Source: Salinimicrobium tongyeongense
GTDB lineage: Bacteria > Bacteroidota > Bacteroidia > Flavobacteriales > Flavobacteriaceae
Reading direction: 5' to 3'
Assembly: GCF_026109735.1 (NCBI RefSeq)
Contig: NZ_CP069620.1
Coordinates: 1,674,001-1,738,000 of the forward strand
Length of the DNA: 64,000 bases
The notes under the pieces are model-generated. The model was not told the DNA's origin, ran no database searches, and was given only the letters and a program-made list of their open reading frames with translations. A program made the translations under genes and the position numbers. Numbering within the stretch: position 1 is the stretch's first letter; the number at the start of each line of letters is the position of its first letter. Shown here piece after piece: positions 19,278-33,795 of the stretch.

Positions 19278-20254
19278 ACATGAACTCAAATACTATTATC
19301 CCCTGGCAAGAAAAGCCGGCAGGTGCACAAAACGTTATGTGGCGGTACAATGAGAACCCAATAATTGGCAGGTATGCCATACCCAGTTCAAATAGTATCT
19401 TTAATAGTGCAGTGGTTCCCTTTAAAGACGGCTATGCTGGAGTTTTTCGTTGTGATAATAAATCGGTTCAAATGAACATATTTGCCGGATTTAGTAAAGA
19501 TGGACTTACCTGGGATATTGAACATGAACCTATTCATTTCAATCCGGGGAATACCGACATGATTGATTCCGATTACAAATATGACCCAAGGGTTACATTT
19601 ATTGAAGACAGATACTGGATTACCTGGTGTAATGGTTATCATGGTCCTACTATAGGGATAGGCTACACTTTTGATTTTAAGGAATTTTTTCAGTGTGAAA
19701 ATGCTTTCCTTCCGTTTAATCGTAATGGGGTTCTTTTTCCGAAGAAAATAAACGGAAAGTACGCAATGTTGAGTCGCCCCAGCGATAATAGTCATACCCC
19801 TTTTGGAGATATTTATATTAGCTACAGCCCAGACATGAAGTACTGGGGGGAGCATAGGTGTGTTATGAAAGTGTCACCATTTGAGCAAAGTGCATGGCAG
19901 TGTACCAAAATAGGAGCCGGTCCAGTTCCCATTCTTACAGAAGAAGGATGGCTTCTATTTTATCACGGGGTAATAAACACATGTAACGGCTTCAGGTATT
20001 CTGTAGGTGCGGCAATTTTAGATGAAGAGCAACCCGACAAAGTGAAGTTTAGAACCCAGCCATATCTTCTTGCACCTTCAGAAATCTATGAGCTAACAGG
20101 CGATGTGCCAAACGTCTTGTTTCCATGCGCAGCTTTACATTCTACAGAAGAAGACAAACTTGCACTTTATTACGGAGCAGCCGATACAGTTACTGCTCTT
20201 GCCTTCGGAAAAATATCTGAAATTATTGACTTTATAAAAACCAATAGCTTATAA
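19274..20254 (+). CDS. GH130 beta-mannoside phosphorylase (Man-beta-1,4-GlcNAc type)
   Basis: This 326-residue five-bladed propeller enzyme has no signal peptide, so it is cytoplasmic. [16 protein letters not shown] carries the proton donor Asp104, the same number as in the characterised Man-GlcNAc phosphorylase UhgbMP. Phosphate-binding residues are expected in [18 protein letters not shown] and LLFYHGV. GH130 enzymes of this type split Man-beta-1,4-GlcNAc, the N-glycan core disaccharide, into mannose-1-phosphate and GlcNAc. Other GH130 members use Man-Glc or mannobiose; the N-glycan enzymes around it favour Man-GlcNAc. It overlaps the symporter by 4 bases. Confidence 0.9.
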   Translation: MNMNSNTIIPWQEKPAGAQNVMWRYNENPIIGRYAIPSSNSIFNSAVVPFKDGYAGVFRCDNKSVQMNIFAGFSKDGLTWDIEHEPIHFNPGNTDMIDSDYKYDPRVTFIEDRYWITWCNGYHGPTIGIGYTFDFKEFFQCENAFLPFNRNGVLFPKKINGKYAMLSRPSDNSHTPFGDIYISYSPDMKYWGEHRCVMKVSPFEQSAWQCTKIGAGPVPILTEEGWLLFYHGVINTCNGFRYSVGAAILDEEQPDKVKFRTQPYLLAPSEIYELTGDVPNVLFPCAALHSTEEDKLALYYGAADTVTALAFGKISEIIDFIKTNSL

Positions 20255-20255
20255 A

Positions 20256-21317
20256 ATGAAAAGTCGATATTTGCTTTTACTAATTTTTTTGCTTTTGTCG
20301 TATATAAATTTTTCACAAACAGGTGGAGTTCCAAAGTCTTACATTGCATATGAAACAATAGATGCTATTCATATTGATGGTAAGGCTGATGAAAAATCAT
20401 GGAATGAAGCTGTTTTTAGTGATGAATTTGTAGATATAGAGGGATATAAGAAACCCAAATTCCAGACCCGAATGAAAATGTTGTACGACGATACCTACCT
20501 CTACTTCTATGCAAAAATGGAAGAACCCCATATTTGGGGAACTTTAAAACAAAGGGATACGGTTATTTTCTACAATAATGATTTTGAGATATTTATAGAT
20601 CCCGATGGTGATACCCATAATTATCTAGAATTTGAAGTAAATGCGTTGAATACTGTGTGGGATCTTTTTATTTCAAAGCCCTATCGTGAACCTGGTCACA
20701 TCGTGGACAGCTGGGATATACAAGGTCTAAAATCGGCTGTTTTTATTAAAGGAAGTCTAAACAATCCTACAGATGAAGATGCCTTTTGGAGTGTAGAGGT
20801 GGCTATTCCATGGGATGTTCTTACTGAAGCAAATACTCATACAGGAATTCCCAAAAATGAGTTTTGGAGAATAAATTTTTCCAGGGTCAACTGGGATCAT
20901 GAGATTCAGGACAATACCTACTCAAGGAAAAAAGACAAGGAGGGAAATTACTTACCCGAATATAACTGGGTATGGTCTCCTCAACATGTCATCAATATGC
21001 ATGAACCGGAGAAATGGGGATATGTATATTTCTCGGAGAAAGCCGTAGGTGAGGTTGATGAGTTTGTTATTCCTGAAGAGGAACATATTAAATGGTGGTT
21101 ATACAATCTTTACCGTAAACAAAAAAATTACTTCCAGAAAAATGGTAAGTGGGCACCCAATCTCAAAGCTCTTTCTACTTCGCTACCATCTTTAAATGGT
21201 TTCCACTTTAATCCCACTTATGAACAACATTTAAGTGGCTGGAATATATCTGTAAAAAGTCCTTATTCAGATGATATCCTTTTAATCAAAGAGGATGGTA
21301 AATTTGTAAAACTTTAA
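20256..21317 (+). CDS. Secreted CBM9-like carbohydrate-binding protein
   Basis: This 353-residue protein has a signal peptide ending near INFSQ. It has the CBM9-like/DOMON pattern: IDGKADEKSWNEA near residue 38, then FIDPDGDTHNYLEFEVNALNTV and FWSVEVAIPWDVL. No catalytic residues were recognised. The C-terminal 80 residues (WWLYNLYRKQKNYFQKNGKW) are a conserved tail of this group of unknown role. It starts one base after GH130. It may help hold glycans near the exo-enzymes, which is inference. Confidence 0.82.
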   Translation: MKSRYLLLLIFLLLSYINFSQTGGVPKSYIAYETIDAIHIDGKADEKSWNEAVFSDEFVDIEGYKKPKFQTRMKMLYDDTYLYFYAKMEEPHIWGTLKQRDTVIFYNNDFEIFIDPDGDTHNYLEFEVNALNTVWDLFISKPYREPGHIVDSWDIQGLKSAVFIKGSLNNPTDEDAFWSVEVAIPWDVLTEANTHTGIPKNEFWRINFSRVNWDHEIQDNTYSRKKDKEGNYLPEYNWVWSPQHVINMHEPEKWGYVYFSEKAVGEVDEFVIPEEEHIKWWLYNLYRKQKNYFQKNGKWAPNLKALSTSLPSLNGFHFNPTYEQHLSGWNISVKSPYSDDILLIKEDGKFVKL

Positions 21318-21329
21318 AAATCAAAAATA

Positions 21330-22445
21330 ATGAAAAAGCTCAGTGTACTTTTCCTTTTGTTAACGACTTCACTTGTATCGTGTGTGAATAAATCTGAAGC
21401 TCAACAAGATATTAAGGCATCTGTTGATGCCATAGATCTTAAACAGGAGGATTTTAAATACTGGACCTGGATTACCGCAAATTCTGATAAAACTGATGCA
21501 GAATACACCCAGGAATTTAAAAAATATAAGGAAAATGGTATAGATGCGGTACTCATCAACACAGAGACAGATCCTGAGGTTTTAAGACATTTGGTTCCTC
21601 TGGCCAAGAATGAAGGTCTCGAGGTACATGCCTGGATGTTTACTATGAACCGACCAGGAGATGCCGTTGCCCAACAACATCCTGAATGGTATGTGGTGAG
21701 CAGGGATGGAAAATCAAATTATGATACGCGCCCCTACGTAGATTATTATCAGTGGTTATGTCCTACCAGAAAAGATTCCAGAGAGCATGTTCTAAGTCTG
21801 GTAGAGGGTCTTGCAAAAGTGGAAGGAATAGAAAGTATCCACCTCGATTATATTCGTTTCCCGGATATCTTTCTACCTATTGGACTGCTTCCAAAATATG
21901 ATTTGGAACAAAATGAGGAATTGGCCGAATTCGATTTCTGTTACTGCGACGTTTGTGTGGCCGAATTTGAAAAAGAACATCACAAAAATCCAAGAGAGTT
22001 CGAAAATCCCGCTATTGATATGGAATGGAAACAATTCCGTCTTAATAAAATTAAAGCCGTTGTAGACGACGCTTATAAAATTGCCAAAGAAAATAACCTT
22101 AAGCTTACTGCAGCTGTTTTTCCTTACCCCGAAATGGCAGATCATATGGTACGTCAACGCTGGGATAAATGGAATGTAGATATGGTACTTCCAATGATCT
22201 ATCAAAATTTCTACAATGAAGAACTTGACTGGATAGGCTTTGCTACAAGGCAGGGTGTTAAAGACCTGGAGGGACGAAACACACAGCTACATACAGGAAT
22301 TTATGTGCCTCCATTGAGTGGAGAAGAAGTTTCAGAAGCAATTGAGTTGGCTAAAGCAAACGGAGCAAGGGGAGTTTCCTTTTTTGATGGAGGAGCTTTG
22401 ACAGATGACCACTTGAAAGCTATAAAAGAATCAAGAGATAATTAA
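21330..22445 (+). CDS. Putative glycoside hydrolase-like lipoprotein of unassigned family
   Basis: This 371-residue lipoprotein (TTSLVSC, Cys18) has the look of a TIM barrel related to the GHL10/DUF187 group: YKENGIDAVLINTETD, GLEVHAWMF, then IESIHLDYIRFPD (strand-end Asp and Arg), LTAAVFPYPEMA and WNVDMVLPMIYQNFY, ending GARGVSFFDGGAL. A CYCDVC cysteine pair in the middle is unusual. I do not recognise an assigned GH family. It sits between the CBM9-like gene and a GH92, so it probably acts on the same glycan. Asp and Glu residues at the strand ends are candidate catalysts. Confidence 0.7.
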   Translation: MKKLSVLFLLLTTSLVSCVNKSEAQQDIKASVDAIDLKQEDFKYWTWITANSDKTDAEYTQEFKKYKENGIDAVLINTETDPEVLRHLVPLAKNEGLEVHAWMFTMNRPGDAVAQQHPEWYVVSRDGKSNYDTRPYVDYYQWLCPTRKDSREHVLSLVEGLAKVEGIESIHLDYIRFPDIFLPIGLLPKYDLEQNEELAEFDFCYCDVCVAEFEKEHHKNPREFENPAIDMEWKQFRLNKIKAVVDDAYKIAKENNLKLTAAVFPYPEMADHMVRQRWDKWNVDMVLPMIYQNFYNEELDWIGFATRQGVKDLEGRNTQLHTGIYVPPLSGEEVSEAIELAKANGARGVSFFDGGALTDDHLKAIKESRDN

Positions 22446-22446
22446 A

Positions 22447-27893
<5,447 letters not shown>

Positions 27894-27900
27894 TAGTATC

Positions 27901-30234
27901 ATGAACTCGACAAGACCCCTCATCTTTTTAGTCTTTTTATTAACCTTGTTTGCATGCAATACATCCAATCAGGAAAGATTATTTACTGAAAAAGAAATTA
28001 AAATAGTTCCAACTCCGGCTCAAATGAAGTTAGGAGAGGGATTTTTTAGTTTTGACAAGAACACCACTTTGGTAGTGAGCAGCGAGGAGGAGGAGAATTA
28101 CATAAGTCCGCTCAGGAATAAACTTGCACAAGCGGCAGGGCTTGATTTAGATATGGAAAAAGTGGCACCTTCAACAAACTTTGTGCAATTTATTCTTGAT
28201 GAAAAATTTAAAGGAGAAGCTTACCAGCTTGAAGTACTCGAAGATAAAATCTCTATCAAAGCCAGCACTACAGCTGGGTTTACCCATGCTGTTGCCAGTT
28301 TGCAGCAATTGCTTCCTGTTGAACTTGAAAGTAGTAAGTTATTAGAAAGTGTAGCTTGGCAGGTTCCCGTAATCACAATTGATGATGAGCCGCGATTTGT
28401 ATGGCGGGGTTTAATGCTTGATGTCTCCAGGCATTTTTTTGAAAAGGAATACATCTTTGATGTTATTGATAGGATGGCATATCTTAAGCTTAATACTTTC
28501 CATTTCCATCTGGTAGATGATCAGGGCTGGAGAATTGAAATTAAAGAATACCCAAAACTTACTGAAGTTGGTGCCTGGAGGGTTGATCATGAGGATAAGC
28601 ACTGGGATGCGAGGCCTACGCCCGAATTAGGGGAAGAAGCTACTTTGGGTGGTTTCTACACCCAGGAAGAAATCAAAGAACTTGTTGCTTATGCAGGGAC
28701 TAAGGGAATTAATGTGGTTCCCGAAATTGAAATGCCCGCCCATGTTATGAGTGCTATTGCTGCGTACCCCCAACTTTCTTGTCATGGCAACGAGATTATG
28801 GTACCTCCGGGAGGGGTATGGCCAATTACCGACATCTATTGCCCCGGTAAAGAATCTACTTTTGAATTTCTTGAAAATGTTCTTTTAGAAGTAATGGAAT
28901 TGTTCCCTTCAAAATATATACATGTGGGTGGTGATGAAGCAACCAAAACCAACTGGACGACCTGTGAAAACTGTCAGCGAAGAATGGCAGAAGAAGGTCT
29001 TAAGGATGAAAGGGAGCTACAGAGTTACTTTATCAAAAGAATGGAGCGTTTTATAAGCTCTCACGGCCGAACCCTTATTGGTTGGGACGAAATTCTTGAA
29101 GGAGGGCTGGCTCCAGGTGCTACTGTTATGAGCTGGCGTGGTACACAGGGAGGCTGGGAAGCTTCAGAACAGGGCCACGATGTGGTGATGACGCCGGGAA
29201 GTCATGTTTATTTTAACTTCTACCAGGGAGTTCCTGATACTGAACCTGTAGCATTTAGCGGTTACACACCCTTAAGCAAGGTATATAGTTTTGACCCGGT
29301 TGTAGATTCTATGACTGTTGATCAAAAAAAGCACGTGTTGGGAGGACAGGCCAATTTGTGGGCAGAATTTATTACGACAAATGAGCAATCGGAATATATG
29401 ATTTTTCCAAGGTTAGTCGCTTTATCTGAAGTGCTTTGGAGCCCCAAAGAAAAACTTGATTGGGTCGGTTTTTCAGATCGTTTAAAAGAAAACATCCTTC
29501 CCCGTTACGATTATCAGGGAATAAACTATGCCAGAAGTTCTTTTTCTGTCACGGCAGATACTGAAGTTGACCTGACCAGCAATGTGGTAAAAGTCAAACT
29601 TCAGAATGAATTTCCAGATTCAGAAATAAGATATACCCTAAATGGAGATGATCCCGGAGCAGACTCAAAAATATATCAGGAACCTTTTGAGCTTTCTGAG
29701 ACAACAACAATAAAGGCGGGAGTTTTTGAGAATGGAAAGCAAAAAGGTCAAACCTTCGAAAAAACTTTTCATTTTCATAAGGCAGTGGGCAAAAATGTAA
29801 GTTATAATCCTGTTTATCACGATAGTTACCAAGGTGCAAAAAAAATAGGCATGGTAAACGTAATTCGTGGCAGTTTAAACTTTCATGATAAACAGTGGCA
29901 GGCGTGGCTGGTAGATGATATGGAGGTGGTGATTGATATGCAGAGAGAAGTACCGGTGAACAAGATTACTGTAGGTTCTATGGAGAACCAAGGATCTGGA
30001 ATTTATTTTCCTGTAAAGGTGGAAGCACTAATTTCAAAAAATGGTAAGGACTATACCAGCGTAGGTAAAATAGAAAGAGAATTTAGCCATAGTGGCATAC
30101 CTCAATTGAAAGATTTTGTACTGGACTTTGATGAACAGGAGACAAGGTACATTAAAGTGAAGGCCGCAAACCTTGGCAAGACTCCCCGGGGAGGAAACGC
30201 ATGGTTGTTTGTTGATGAAATCATAGTAGAGTAA
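27901..30234 (+). CDS. GH20 beta-N-acetylhexosaminidase lipoprotein
   Basis: This 777-residue lipoprotein (LTLFAC, Cys19) has a GH20b-like N-terminal domain, then a GH20 barrel opening RFVWRGLMLDVSRHF. HVGGDEATKTNW gives the substrate-assisted pair Asp345-Glu346. WDEILEGG and VLGGQANLWAEF follow. After the barrel come a chitobiase C-terminal-like segment (IRYTLNGDDPGADSKIYQEP) and a discoidin-like domain to the end. The enzyme would remove terminal GlcNAc or GalNAc from antennae after GH2 has taken galactose. It starts 7 bases after the GH2 stop. Confidence 0.94.
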   Translation: MNSTRPLIFLVFLLTLFACNTSNQERLFTEKEIKIVPTPAQMKLGEGFFSFDKNTTLVVSSEEEENYISPLRNKLAQAAGLDLDMEKVAPSTNFVQFILDEKFKGEAYQLEVLEDKISIKASTTAGFTHAVASLQQLLPVELESSKLLESVAWQVPVITIDDEPRFVWRGLMLDVSRHFFEKEYIFDVIDRMAYLKLNTFHFHLVDDQGWRIEIKEYPKLTEVGAWRVDHEDKHWDARPTPELGEEATLGGFYTQEEIKELVAYAGTKGINVVPEIEMPAHVMSAIAAYPQLSCHGNEIMVPPGGVWPITDIYCPGKESTFEFLENVLLEVMELFPSKYIHVGGDEATKTNWTTCENCQRRMAEEGLKDERELQSYFIKRMERFISSHGRTLIGWDEILEGGLAPGATVMSWRGTQGGWEASEQGHDVVMTPGSHVYFNFYQGVPDTEPVAFSGYTPLSKVYSFDPVVDSMTVDQKKHVLGGQANLWAEFITTNEQSEYMIFPRLVALSEVLWSPKEKLDWVGFSDRLKENILPRYDYQGINYARSSFSVTADTEVDLTSNVVKVKLQNEFPDSEIRYTLNGDDPGADSKIYQEPFELSETTTIKAGVFENGKQKGQTFEKTFHFHKAVGKNVSYNPVYHDSYQGAKKIGMVNVIRGSLNFHDKQWQAWLVDDMEVVIDMQREVPVNKITVGSMENQGSGIYFPVKVEALISKNGKDYTSVGKIEREFSHSGIPQLKDFVLDFDEQETRYIKVKAANLGKTPRGGNAWLFVDEIIVE

Positions 30235-30291
30235 AATAAAGCATCAATAAAAGTTTTTTTATTAACCAATTTTAGAATTAGAAAATACGAA

Positions 30292-31482
30292 ATGAAAAAC
30301 ATGAAAAGTCTTATTCGGGTTGTGATAATTCTTCTAAGCTTCTCTGTATATGGACAGAAGACTAAAATAGTAGAAGTCTTTAAAAACCAGCCTGTAAATT
30401 TCACAGGTATTGCCGGAGATACCATTCATAATATCCGCTTACAGGATGGGCGAATAATTTATAAAAAAATTAAAGCGCCTGATTTTGAAAAAGGAACTGA
30501 TGTATTTGTTCATATGAGGCTTCGTTCTGCCGGAGATACCTGGGATAAGTCGGGTTCACTTTTTGTAATCACAAACCCTAAAAAGATTAATATTATCGAT
30601 ATTGCTGAAGGTAAAGCGAAATTTCCGGAGGCTGGGGGAGTATCAGGTTATCAGGGGATCAAAAAAGGAGGAGAATATATTCCATCCCTTGAGTTACTTA
30701 GGTTTATGACTCCTTTTGGGGTAGGGCATTACAGTGATGAACAAAAAAATCCCAGGATTAAATACAATAGGCCGGTTTATGTGCCTAAATGGGAAGAGGA
30801 AGTAAAATGGACAGAAGATATTTCCCACCTATCTACAGCGGTAACCGGTGAGTTTATTGTTGGAGTGTGGATAGACACCTGGACTTCGGAAGGATATCTC
30901 GTTGATGTTGAACTGGAGTATTCAGGAAGGGCCGCAAAGAAGAAAAAAGTACTGCCCTTGGTAAATACTGTTTATTATGCTTCACAAACCCATCCAGACC
31001 TCTTTTCCGAAGAAGATCTTACAGTAGATTTTGAACTTCCCAAAAATGTCAAAAATGCAAAGCTTCATTATATCACCACAGGCCATGGTGGCCACAGTGG
31101 AGGGGATGAGTTTATAAAACTGAATAATACTGTAAGGATTAATAACAAAATTTTAATTGATACCATTCCCTGGAGGGACGATTGTGCTTCTTTCAGGCGC
31201 TTTAATCCAACATCGGGGGTTTGGGTAAGAAAAGACACAGCTTTTGCTTACAATGAAAATAGAGAGAAAGAGTACATAGAAATAAAAGAACGATTGGCAT
31301 CTTCAGATCTTTCCAGGTCTAACTGGTGCCCAGGATCAAAGGTATCTCCCATGGTAAAAAATATAGGAAACCTTCAAAAAGGGCAAAATCAACTAACAAT
31401 TTCTATTGATGGTACTCCAATTGACGGGGATAAATTGAATCACTGGCTGGTTTCGGCCTATATCACCTACGAAGAAAATTAA
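30292..31482 (+). CDS. PNGase F-like peptide-N4-(N-acetylglucosaminyl)asparagine amidase
   Basis: This 396-residue protein has a signal peptide ending SVYGQ and the two-domain PNGase F plan. By hand alignment with Elizabethkingia PNGase F, DTWDKS gives Asp85 (enzyme Asp60), RFMTPFGVGH matches RFITPYWVGT, and GGDEFIKLNNTVRINN gives Glu273 (Glu206) at the same distance from INN. SRSNWCPGSKV matches RAGWCPGMAV. The position of Glu118 is Asp195 here (WIDTW for YTETW). PNGase F releases whole N-glycans and leaves aspartate. The segment before RFMTPFG is longer than in PNGase F. ATG 30301 is an alternative start. Confidence 0.88.
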   Translation: MKNMKSLIRVVIILLSFSVYGQKTKIVEVFKNQPVNFTGIAGDTIHNIRLQDGRIIYKKIKAPDFEKGTDVFVHMRLRSAGDTWDKSGSLFVITNPKKINIIDIAEGKAKFPEAGGVSGYQGIKKGGEYIPSLELLRFMTPFGVGHYSDEQKNPRIKYNRPVYVPKWEEEVKWTEDISHLSTAVTGEFIVGVWIDTWTSEGYLVDVELEYSGRAAKKKKVLPLVNTVYYASQTHPDLFSEEDLTVDFELPKNVKNAKLHYITTGHGGHSGGDEFIKLNNTVRINNKILIDTIPWRDDCASFRRFNPTSGVWVRKDTAFAYNENREKEYIEIKERLASSDLSRSNWCPGSKVSPMVKNIGNLQKGQNQLTISIDGTPIDGDKLNHWLVSAYITYEEN

Positions 31483-31511
31483 ATTTATTTTCAACCAGAA
31501 AAATTGAAATA

Positions 31512-33788
31512 ATGAAAAAACTGGGATTATTACTTGCTCTTTTTTCTTTCAACCTTTCCCTGGGGCAGGAGCCTGTGCAGTATGTAAATACGCTTATGGG
31601 AACAGATTCAGCCTTTGAACTTTCCAATGGGAATACATATCCTGCAATTGCTCTTCCGTGGGGAATGAATTTCTGGACGCCCCAAACAGCTAAAATGGGA
31701 GATGGATGGACCTATAATTATGATGATTATAAGATTCGTGGCATAAAGCAAACACATCAACCCAGCCCATGGTTGAATGATTATGCAGCCTTTTCTCTTA
31801 TGGCAGTGACAGGTGACCTCCAATATAAGGAAGATGAAAGAGCTTCATGGTTTTCCCATAAAGCCGAAATTGCCAAACCTCATTACTACAGTGTTTATTT
31901 AGCTGATTATGATGTTACGGTTGAAGTTGCACCTACAGTTAGAGGAGCACATTTTCAGTTCACTTTTCCAAAGGCCGATAGTTCTTACATACTGCTTGAT
32001 GCTTTTTTAAAAGGATCAATGGTGAAAATTATTCCTGAAGAACGAAAAATAATTGGATATGCCAGAAACAATCACGGTGGCGTACCTGATAATTTCCATA
32101 ACTATTTTGTGGCAGAATTTGATAAGGATTTTCAAATCACCCACACATGGGGAGATGAATGGACGCTTGATTTAGGTGCTACTGAAAAAGAGGGGCAGCA
32201 TGTGGGGGCAATTGTTGGGTTTAAAACTGAGAAGGGAGAAAAAGTTAATGTTAAAGTAGCTTCCTCTTTTATAAGTTTCGAGCAGGCCCAACGTAACCTT
32301 GATAATGAATTAGCAGGGAAAAGCTTTAAAGATATTAAAGAAGAAGCCGAAGCTATATGGAATAAAGAATTGGGCCGAATAGAGATTGAGGATGATAATA
32401 TTGATCATAAAAGAACATTTTATTCAAGTTTATATCGGGTTCTTCTATTTCCCAGAAAATTCTATGAAATAGACGAGAATAACGAGGTGGTTCATTACAG
32501 CCCGTATAATGGGAAAATTTTGCCGGGTTACATGTTTACAGATAATGGTTTCTGGGATACTTTTAGAGCGGTGTTCCCCTTCTTTAATTTGATGTACCCC
32601 GAGATGAATAAGAAGTTTATGGCAGGGTTGGCTAATACTTATAAAGAATCGGGATGGTTACCGGAATGGGCGAGCCCTGGACACCGAAATGTAATGATAG
32701 GCTCTAATTCAGCTCCTATTATAGCCGATGCTTTTCTCAAAGGAAATGTTTATGATGAAGATGTAGATGTATTGTATGAAGCCATTCTTAAAAATGCAAA
32801 TATTGAAGAAGGACGTCCGGAATCTTCAGTGGGAAGAGAGGGACTGAATTTTTATAATAAACTGGGTTATGTCCCTTATGATGTGGGAATTAATGAGAAT
32901 GCCGCAAGAACTTTAGAATACGCCTATGCCGATTGGACAATTGCAAAATTTGCAAAAAAACGAGGAGATAAAAAAACCTCCCGTAGATTTTATGAGCAGG
33001 CAAAAAATTATAAAAACCTATTTGATCCTGAAACTAACCTAATGCGAGGGAAAAACAAGGACGGTAAATTTCAGAAGCCATTCAATCCGTTAAAATGGGG
33101 AGATGCCTTTACAGAAGGTAATAGTCTTCACTATACCTGGTCTGTTTTTCATGATGTCCAGGGGCTCGTTAATTTGATGGGTGGAGAAAAAGAATTTACA
33201 ACAATGCTAGATACGGTATTTAGTATGCCCCCAGATTTTGACGATTCCTATTATGGATTTACAATTCATGAAATAAGAGAGATGCAAATCGTGAATATGG
33301 GGAATTATGCTCACGGGAATCAACCTATTCAGCATATGATATACCTTTATAATTTTGCGGGGGAATCCTGGAAAGCTCAGGAAAAGATAAGGGAAGTCCT
33401 TACAAGGTTATATTCTCCAACTCCCGATGGATATAGTGGCGATGAGGATAACGGACAAACATCGGCTTGGTATGTTTTCAGCTCTCTTGGATTTTACCCT
33501 GTTACCCCCGGAACAGATCAATATGTTTTTGGTAGCCCGTTATTCCAAAAGGCAAAGCTTCACCTGGAGAACGGGAATGTCTTTACCATTTCTGCAGAAG
33601 ATAATTCAGGTTCTAATTTTTACATCGACTCTCTAAAGCTTAATGGGGAAGAATACCACAAGACTTATCTAAGTTTAAAAGATATCCTCCCAGGTGGAGA
33701 AATTAAATTTAAAATGAGTGATTCACCAAACAAAAGCTTTGGGCAGCATGAGAATGCTTTACCTTATTCCATGAGTCCGAAAAAATAA
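31512..33788 (+). CDS. GH92 exo-alpha-1,2-mannosidase (fourth copy)
   Basis: This 758-residue secreted enzyme has a signal peptide ending LSLGQ. Spacing of key residues equals that of Bacteroides BT3990: Glu535 in TEGNS (general acid), His586-Glu587 in TIHEIREMQ, then Asp644-Glu645-Asp646 in SGDEDNGQ. The offsets of 51, 52, 109 and 111 residues match E533, H584, E585, D642 and D644. The His-Glu pair marks alpha-1,2-mannosidases, so this copy probably trims the alpha-1,2 caps of high-mannose glycans. HQPSPWLNDY near residue 85 also fits that group. It directly follows the PNGase F gene. Confidence 0.95.
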   Translation: MKKLGLLLALFSFNLSLGQEPVQYVNTLMGTDSAFELSNGNTYPAIALPWGMNFWTPQTAKMGDGWTYNYDDYKIRGIKQTHQPSPWLNDYAAFSLMAVTGDLQYKEDERASWFSHKAEIAKPHYYSVYLADYDVTVEVAPTVRGAHFQFTFPKADSSYILLDAFLKGSMVKIIPEERKIIGYARNNHGGVPDNFHNYFVAEFDKDFQITHTWGDEWTLDLGATEKEGQHVGAIVGFKTEKGEKVNVKVASSFISFEQAQRNLDNELAGKSFKDIKEEAEAIWNKELGRIEIEDDNIDHKRTFYSSLYRVLLFPRKFYEIDENNEVVHYSPYNGKILPGYMFTDNGFWDTFRAVFPFFNLMYPEMNKKFMAGLANTYKESGWLPEWASPGHRNVMIGSNSAPIIADAFLKGNVYDEDVDVLYEAILKNANIEEGRPESSVGREGLNFYNKLGYVPYDVGINENAARTLEYAYADWTIAKFAKKRGDKKTSRRFYEQAKNYKNLFDPETNLMRGKNKDGKFQKPFNPLKWGDAFTEGNSLHYTWSVFHDVQGLVNLMGGEKEFTTMLDTVFSMPPDFDDSYYGFTIHEIREMQIVNMGNYAHGNQPIQHMIYLYNFAGESWKAQEKIREVLTRLYSPTPDGYSGDEDNGQTSAWYVFSSLGFYPVTPGTDQYVFGSPLFQKAKLHLENGNVFTISAEDNSGSNFYIDSLKLNGEEYHKTYLSLKDILPGGEIKFKMSDSPNKSFGQHENALPYSMSPKK

Positions 33789-33795
33789 CCCTACT

